Origin: Vitis vinifera | Lineage: Eukaryota; Streptophyta; Magnoliopsida; Vitales; Vitaceae | DNA length: 64,000 nucleotides | Reading direction: 5' to 3' | NCBI RefSeq assembly: GCF_030704535.1 | Contig: NC_081816.1 | Location: 17,077,001-17,141,000, forward strand | In this document: one piece after another, positions 57,264-64,000 of the stretch | Numbering within the stretch: the stretch's first letter is position 1 | Layout of the letters: every line of letters begins with the position of its first letter | The notes under the pieces: model-generated | Database searches by the model: none | What the model saw: the letters and a program-made list of their open reading frames with translations, nothing else | Told to the model about the DNA's origin: nothing | Position numbers and translations under genes: made by a program

Positions 57264-58841
57264 TAAAATTATGGGAGAATTATGTTTTGGGGGTAGATGG
57301 GCCCCCAAATTAGCAAAAGGTCCATGTAACTCTCCAAATTGAGCCCAAGACCCAATGAAAGTATGAAAATTGAGTTGAAGGATATCATCCTTCAGTATTT
57401 CCAAAAATGCCCTTTGTTGATTTTGAGAAAAAAATTAATATTTTTGAAAAATTCTTTTATTTAATTTAATATTTTTTTATTTAATTTAATATTTTTTAAA
57501 AATACTTTTATGTAATTTAATATTTTTTAAAATACTTTTATTTAATTTAATATTTTAAAAAATATTTAATTTAATATTTTTTTTAAATACTTTAATTTAA
57601 TTTAATATTTTTGAAAAAAAAATTAATTTAATATTTTTGAAAAAAATTATTTAATTTAATATTTTTGAAAACTACTTTTATTTAATTTAGTATTTTTGAA
57701 AAAAAAATTATTGAAAAAAAATTATTTAACTTAATTTTATAAAATATTTTATATGTGTTCTTAAAGAGTATATTTATCTGTTACTATTTCATATCCTTTA
57801 ACTCAATTTGAAGAGTTATATGACCTTTTGTTAATTTGGGAGTCCATCTACCCCCAAAAGATAATTCTACTACAAGGAAAAAGGTATATGGTGACATTTA
57901 TAACGAGTCACCATAAACATAAGATGTCACTACAACATAGCGTCACCTTCTCCATTGACACCATAGAGGGTACCAATTGGTGACGTATTTGGAAGTGACA
58001 CCAAAGTAGATAAATGGTGACCCATTCAGAAGTGACACCATATATTTCTAGTGATGATAGAGTGTCACATTAAATACATCATCTTTGAGTTATGATGTCA
58101 CATTAAATGCATCACCTTTCAGTTATGGTATCACATCATTGTAAATTATTGTGGAATATATGATTGGTTTTAGTTGTTGATTTTTGTAATGCTTATGAAT
58201 TAATAAGATTAACCTGTTTATATTTTGTCCATAAATATAACAATCATATTATATTTAACTCATTTTTCTGTAATGTTTCTGGAATAACTCATAATACATT
58301 GATCATCTAATAATATTTGTATATCAAATGTTCACAAAAGGATAGTACGTCCAACATATCAAACCCATCAAAACTAAAAAAGAAGAGTGAATACATACCA
58401 AAACATGATTTAGAAATGTTAAAGATCCCAAGATTCATGTATACCTCCATTTCATAAGCATAAAACCGACTAACCATAAAATGACATAGAAGTCCCATAT
58501 AAAAATCTAAATTTCTCAGTTGCAATTAAAGTAACATTTATGTCCTACAACGTATGACATAAGAGTTGCATTTAAAAACCCAAAATCTTGTTGCCTTCTT
58601 CTTTCTTTTTATTCTCCATTTCACCCTCCCAAGAGTGTATACCTGCATTTCAAAATTTAATGAGTTTTAGAGATTTTTATTGAAGAAAATAAACATGGAT
58701 CTATGTTATCATAAATGAACAAATCTAAGAATTAATTTTTTTTTTTTTCAAATAGAAACATTATTCAAAGAATAAACATTACTATACAATACCTATGGAA
58801 AAATTCATGTAGTAGCTAAGGGACTCACCATGCATGGTGAT

Positions 58842-59514
58842 CATGATGCATCAACATGATTCATGATTAGTTGTAGCACAAAAGTAGCCCATTCTCCTCT
58901 AATTTCATCAAATTCTACTTGAGAATATGTTTTTTTATTACCAAACTTAAAGCAAATAAGAAAATAACATTAAAATGCATAACATTTGGAAGCCTAAAAC
59001 TATGTACAATTCATTAAATAAGTAATACCTTTGAAGCAATAATTGTAGGATAAAAAATTATCTCTTTAATGAATCTCATAACAAAGTAGCCACATTCGAA
59101 CCCTCCTTCTTGTCTTGGACACTAATCGATCAATTATAAAATAACATTAGTACTCACATATATAAATGGTGCAAATGCATAAGCTAATGTGTAAAGAAAA
59201 ATTTTTGGATGTCACCTGCACTAGTTGCTAAGATGGCTCCCTCTTAGATGTTTTCTTTGCAGATATTCGAAGAGCCCTATGTAAATAAGTTCAATGGGTA
59301 CATTTTTAAAATAGGTAAATGTTATATGTTTTAATATATATAAATAATAAAAAAAATGTGTTTGAGGTGAATGTATTTTTTTTTATTTAAAAATAATACT
59401 ATGAAAAATAATAGGAAGAACTTACATGTTTACGATATCCTTTAAGTCCTCACATGGTTTGTGATGCATAGGGTCAAGACAGTGGACTATCATTTTCCTT
59501 GGCTCAAGCACTAC
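58842..59514 (-). pseudogene. Ulp1-type (C48) cysteine protease, 3' exons, in the CACTA-like element
   Basis: Four exons on the minus strand join with GT/AG sites and keep phase: 59,426-59,514 (VLEPRKMIVHCLDPMHHKPC), 59,216-59,276 (ALRISAKKTSKREPS), 59,029-59,121 (CPRQEGGFECGYFVMRFIKE) and 58,842-58,945 (FGNKKTYSQVEFDEIRGEWA, ending TGA). They resemble the C-terminal half of the SUMO-protease-like Ulp1 domains carried by many plant CACTA and Mutator elements: Asp in LDP and the nucleophile Cys in ECGYF are present. A TAG in the second exon replaces an expected Trp. The 5' exons with the catalytic His are missing; 59,520 onward is tandem repeat. So it is a decayed accessory gene. Confidence 0.75.
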
Positions 59515-59519
59515 CTAAA

Positions 59520-60720
59520 TATAAACCCTTTAAGTCCTCATATCTATTTTTATTAACAAAATATAAAAACTTTCCAAAACTTAACTACTTAAATATAAAA
59601 ACAAAATCAAATAAAATATCTAGCTAATTGGATTTTAGAAACTAAATAAACTAAATATAAAAACTAAATAAAATATCTGTGCCCATGAATTAATTGAAGA
59701 GGATAGAAAGACACAGAGAGAACATGACTATGGTTATGATTTTCATCTTATCATTTCCTGTCAATACCACACATGCCCATTTTAAGGTTGGACACTACTT
59801 TTGTTGTTGGACTTGGAAAGGGAACTTCAAAATTGAAAACATAAATAAACCCTTATGTAAAAAAAATAACATTAAAATATTTACTCTCTTTCATCACTTT
59901 CATTTGAATATTAATAATCTCTTATTGAGATAGATACTTACAATTTAACAAAATAGAAATTCCTAATAATAAAAAATATAAAATTTCTATTTCTATTAAC
60001 AAAATATAAAAAATTTCCAAAACTCAACTACTTAAATATAAAAATAAAATCAAATAAAATATCTAGCTAATTGGATTTTAGAAACTAAATAAACTAAATA
60101 TAAAAACTAAATAAAATATCTATGCCCATGAATTAATTGAAGATGATAGAAAGACACAAAGAGAACATGGCTATGGTTATGATTTCCATCTTATCATCTC
60201 CCGTCAATACCACACATGCCCATTTTAAGGTTGGACACTACTTTTGTTGCTGGACTTGGAAAGAGAACTTCAAAATTGAAAACATAAATAAACCCTTATG
60301 TAAAAAAAAAAATAACATTAAAATATAATTGAGCATTAAAATATTTACTCTCTTTCATCACTTTCATTTGAATATTAATAATCTCTTATTGAGATAGATA
60401 CTTACAATTTAACAAAATAGAAATTCCTAATAATAAAAAATATAAAAATTTCTATTTCTATTAACAAAATATAAAAACTTTCCAAAACTCAAATACTTAA
60501 ATATAAAAACAAGATCAAATAAAATATCTAACTAATTGGATTTTAGAAACTAAATAAACTATAAATAAACTAAATATAAAAACTAAATAAAATATCTATG
60601 CCCATAAATTAATTGAAGAGGATAGAAAGACACAGAGAGAACATGGCTATGGTTATGATTTCCATCTTATCATCTCCCGTCAATACCACACATGCCTTCC
60701 CGGATTGGTCCTTTTGGGGT
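59520..60720 (+). repeat. Three tandem ~450-bp repeats in the CACTA-like element
   Basis: The motif AATTAATTGAAGAnGATAGA plus AAGACACA occurs at about 59,687, 60,130 and 60,606 (steps of 443 and 476 bp); the third copy is cut after CCACACATGCC. Each unit starts a frame MK-R/M-IERHRENM or MKMIERHKENM followed by a hydrophobic stretch ending NTTHA (frames at 59,694, 60,137 and 60,613). No known family; I regard the frames as by-products, not genes. Confidence 0.8.
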
Positions 60721-61529
60721 TGGATACTCTCAACGAAATTCTATATCTCATTCCCACTTAGATACAAACAGAAAAATCATTCTTTTTTTTTTTCCTCTCT
60801 CGTTTTTTAGAAAGGATGAAGATTATGTGATAGTATATCTTAAAAAAAATTTGTACCTGTCATTCTCACACAAATACATATTAAAAATCATTCATTTTTT
60901 CCTATTTTTCACTTTTTTTTAAGGACTTGATCATGTGTTTGGTTTAGATTAAAAAAATCAATTAATCTATAGTTTTTTCTTCCATGCTAGAAGATTAAAC
61001 CTAAATTTTTCTTCCCTACAACTCAAGAAAACACAATTCACAAAAACCATAGTACAAAGATGTTGAAACAATTAATATAATGGCATTAATAAAAGAAAAA
61101 AAAATGATAGATCCAAGAGATTTTGGGTTACCTGGGAGTCCATAAAGTGAAGAATGTCGGTTTTGAGCGTGTTGACTATGGATGGATGAGAGAAAAGGTT
61201 GAAGAAGATCATGATTTTATATATAGGATTTATATATTGAGATTTTTTGGATTGTGGGTGAGATATGGAAACAATGGGATTTTTATATAGTATCCATCAT
61301 TATTAATTCTAAAAGTGGGCTCATTAAGTTATAGTACTTAAAAAAATTTATTTTATATAATGTCACTTCCCAAAAAATGACACTATAAATATAAAATTAA
61401 TATCATCTAACTACCTCAATTGAAGATTTTTTATATGATGTGTCACCTTTATTAATTATAAACCTTATGGTGTCATTATTTTAAAAGTGACACCGTAAAT
61501 AGTGACACCATAAACTATTTTTGTAGTAG
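60721..61529. other. Right part of the CACTA-like element, non-coding
   Basis: AT-rich DNA with T-rich runs, then from 61,360 the subterminal GTGACACC words. I see no gene. Confidence 0.6.
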
Positions 61530-61547
61530 AGAGCTCCCTAAAATTAT

Positions 61548-63847
61548 TAGGATTCTCAAGCCCTTCATTTAGATAAATAGTTAATAGTAATAGTTATGTC
61601 TTTTTTTGTTAAGTTTGAAATAGGTTCTTTGGGGCAAAACTCTTTAGGATTAAATACTTCAAGGTTTTTTAGTGCTTCTATGAGGTAAGGGAAATTAATA
61701 TAGATTTTGTAAAAGAAAGTATTTCTTTTTAAATTTTATTTTGATTTATGAAAATTTTTATTTTTATTTTTATACATGGATCAAATATATGTTTTGTATG
61801 AAAAATATGTTTAAGCATTTTCTTTGTTTATGAAAGATAAAAATTGTAGAAATATGATATTTTGTTTTGTAAGTTTGAATTAATGAAATGAAGTGTTTGA
61901 CTCTAGTTTTTATAACTCTAGTCAACGAGTTATAATTGTTGACATTTTCGACCCTAGTCAATGGGTTATAATAATTGATATTATATGACCCTAGGCAATG
62001 GGTTGTAATTGTTGACATTTGTTTTGTTCACCTTAAATAGAACAAATTTGAAACTAGTCACTCATTTGTAAAATCCCACCCAATTATGCACCATTTGTTA
62101 TATGATAATCAGAGTGAAAATATTTTAAATGTGTTTGATTTGGATTTGATGTGAAATGGTTTTGATATATATGAAAATGTTTGGTTGAACAGATTAAAAT
62201 GTATTAGAATATTTGAACTTAACCTTATATCTCCCATTTGTAAGCATGATTGAAACTATTTGATCCATGAAATTGTACATTAATGTTCCTTATTGAGTTT
62301 TGAGCTCATTCCCATTTATTGATAATATTTCAAGTATCCTCAATTCAGGCGAGGAGTGACAGTTAGGATGATAAATTTGGCTTTATTAGGACATTTGTTT
62401 AAACTCTCTTTTTGGGACTTTGTTAAATGTTAGAATTTGATTACTGTTAGCTATTGTTTTAAGTTTGAAATTGCTTGGACAAAAAAATTCTATTGTTGAT
62501 ATGTTGGTTTAAAAGTTGAGATTTGTTGATTTTTGAATTTCCATCCATGTATAATAGGGTTTTCTGAATGAAGAAGACAAAGAAAATCTAATTTATAACT
62601 AGGACTTTTAATGCAAAAAAGGTCTTTATACCCTTATTAAATTTATTTATTTATATTTTATTCTAATTTACAGTACTGCCCTAACAATAAATGTGGGGTG
62701 TTATAACGAGAGTCAAAAATGAATTAATACACATTACCATCCATGTATTTTTTTTTTCTTTTTAATACTAAATTGTTCATTTGCCCATCTACTTGGAATC
62801 AACATTTTGAGGGAATATATGTGATATTTATTCCACATCGAATTGGGAAAAATGTTTCAAACACTATATATGTATGAGTTTCTCTTAATTTTCTAAACAA
62901 ATTTTAAAGGTATGAACATGATTTTAAAAATCAGACCAGATCGGTCGATCCAATCGGTTTGACTTTCGATCAGTCAATTTTTCGGTTTGCTTTGGTGATT
63001 TAAACCGTCGAAGGGTTGGACTATCCTCCAACCATCGAAATTAGCAGTCTTATTGGTGAATCAGCTGGTTTCCCCCAAACTAAATGGTTCATACCTTTTT
63101 TATTTTTTTGCCATCAAAATAGCGTTGTTTTGATGCATTTGGCATCGAAACAACGTCGTTTTGCTCTGTATATAAGCCATTTTTTTACCTTCCCTCCTTA
63201 CTAGCACGCACGTCTCCAATAGTTGCGCACCACATTGGAGAAGCCATCGCCTCCACATGCTGATGACCGCACTGGATTCCAAATCTCCCATTATGAGTTT
63301 AAACTTTGGAATCTTGCAATTTATTTAATTTTTTTAATATTTAATATTTTATAATTTTATTGCATATTGATTTATTAAATTACAATATCAATATTCATTG
63401 AAATTTCATTTGAATAATTGAATCATTTGTTTAGATTTATTTATTTCTTTACTTTATTTTCATTTTATTTTTTTAAATTTTATATTGATTTTTAAAATAT
63501 CTTATTTGAGTTTAAATAAATTATTAAAATAATTAAAAACATTAGAAATTAAAATAATTTTTTGGAAATAATCAATGAATCAAACATTATGTTGCATTTT
63601 TTAGATAATTTTAAATAAATTTAAATTTTCTAATTTTTAAATAAAAATCTTGTTTTAAAATTTTAAATAAATTTTCTATTTGAAAGTAAATTTCTGATTT
63701 TGAAAGAATTTTATATAATAAATTCTTTAATTCTTTTATTTTTTTAAATTGTGGATGACTTGATTGAAGTCATATTTTTTATTGATGAATGCATTGAATG
63801 GTGATTAAAATTGTTGTTTTTGTTTACAATTTTATAGAAAAATCAAA
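61548..63847 (+). repeat. Duplicate of 35,800-38,180 (distal 5' flank of UGT copy C)
   Basis: Colinear with the copy A flank: TTAGGATTCTCAAGCCCTT, the ~36-bp repeat (61,910-62,015), the ~180-bp dispersed repeat (62,722-62,905), a segment with ACTTTCGATCAGTCAATTTT (62,962) and the leader of the hAT frame. A ~26-bp duplication near 63,120-63,165 (GTTGTTTTG twice) is specific to this copy. No gene. Confidence 0.8.
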
Positions 63848-64000
63848 ATGGAATCAAACTTGACCCCATCCTCTGGTCAAGATTCAAATACAAATTCACA
63901 AACAAGTAGAGACAACACCAACCCTACATAGGAGCATGTTTCTAAAGAAAAAAATACAAATGGAAGGAAAGTTCTTGTTTGTTTATATTGTAAAAAAGTT
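63848..64000 (+). pseudogene. hAT transposase copy 3, start only (cut by the window end)
   Basis: The ATG at 63,848 gives MESNLTPSSGQDSNTNSQTS, matching copy 1 at 38,182, followed by TAG near 63,928 where copy 1 has TGG (Trp) at the start of the BED finger. It continues EHVSKEKNTNGRKVLVCLYC to the window end. It is the duplicated partner of copy 1, so the transposon was present before the UGT block duplication. Confidence 0.8.

Larger units (their letters stand above)
57867..61529. mobile_element. CACTA-like (En/Spm) element, transposase lost
   Basis: Its ends are CTACTACAAGG and TTGTAGTAG, close to the CACTACAA type. Within 300 bp of each end the words GGTGACA and GTGACACC recur many times in both orientations (such as 57,891, 57,926, 57,979, 58,001, 58,034 and, at the right, 61,363, 61,442, 61,489, 61,503), as in CACTA subterminal repeats. 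I could not establish a 3-bp target duplication. No transposase (TNP2) is visible; the interior has Ulp1-like exons and ~450-bp repeats. It inserted into the right terminal repeat of the Mutator-type MITE. Confidence 0.75.
57273..61538. mobile_element. Mutator-type MITE, split by a CACTA-like element
   Basis: Target duplication TAAAATTAT of 9 bp lies at 57,264-57,272 and 61,539-61,547. The uninterrupted site is seen in the copy A flank near 35,790. The left terminal inverted repeat, GGGAGAATTATGTTTTGGGG and ~50 more bases, is mirrored at 57,797-57,866 (CTCAATTTGAAGAGTTATAT ... GGGGGTAGATGG on the opposite strand); its last bases CCC lie at 61,536-61,538 beyond the CACTA-like insert. The interior (57,420-57,740) is a run of TTAATTTAATATTTTT units. 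It is non-coding; long inverted repeats with 9-bp duplications are the Mutator pattern. Confidence 0.8.

Overview
The window is plant nuclear DNA. It holds one intact family-1 glycosyltransferase gene, two broken copies of it, and layered class I and class II transposable elements. The organism is most likely a woody eudicot; grapevine (Vitis) is my guess from the style of the elements and of the UGT71-like genes, but nothing in the window proves it.

Left third (1-25,454). This is a Ty3/gypsy Tat/Ogre-type retrotransposon chain on the + strand. Bases 1-1,075 are the repeat-filled 3' untranslated region of a first copy. They are followed by LTR1 (1,076-3,799), a tRNA-Arg-type primer binding site, gag (from 5,232), protease with a G-patch-like motif (7,285-8,330), RT, two RNase H domains and integrase (10,360-14,195), a 7.5-kb repeat-rich 3' region (117-bp and 30-bp tandem arrays), a polypurine tract and LTR2 (21,703-25,454). 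The frames are broken by about twenty-two stops, almost all TAG, the pattern expected from deamination of methylated cytosine. Protease and RT are separated by a nested 2.0-kb piece of another gypsy element (LTR plus tRNA-Asp primer site) with a 5-bp target duplication. LTR1 and LTR2 agree only in their last ~450 bp. Their upstream parts differ and carry different host gene fragments: golgin candidate 5/TMF in LTR1 and DJ-1/PfpI in LTR2. A third relative, LTR3, ends at 44,150.

Middle and right (25,455-64,000). Three UGT71-like genes lie on the minus strand. Copy A (27,022-34,889) is cut by a young Ty1/copia element (27,191-31,227), a pol-less gypsy derivative (32,132-34,089) and a 452-bp insertion. 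Copy B (51,885-53,318) is intact, with TATA-like and poly(A) signals. Copy C (54,499-55,828) has a frameshift, two deletions and no TATA box. Long flanks are shared: 25.5-27.2 kb with 50.3-52.1 kb, and 34.8-38.4 kb with 55.8-57.3 plus 61.5-64.0 kb. The cluster therefore grew by segmental duplication and later insertions hit single copies. Between A and B lie two decayed hAT transposases (38.2-40.6 and 45.1-46.2 kb), LTR3, a minus-strand gypsy fragment (44.15-45.1 kb) and five tandem ~0.8-kb repeats (46.4-50.3 kb), each carrying a ~70-bp piece homologous to the UGT coding region. Upstream of C, a Mutator-type MITE with 9-bp target duplications is itself interrupted by a CACTA-like element that retains spliced exons of a Ulp1-type cysteine protease.

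Only UGT copy B looks capable of giving a functional host protein; nearly everything else is repeat-derived and decayed.
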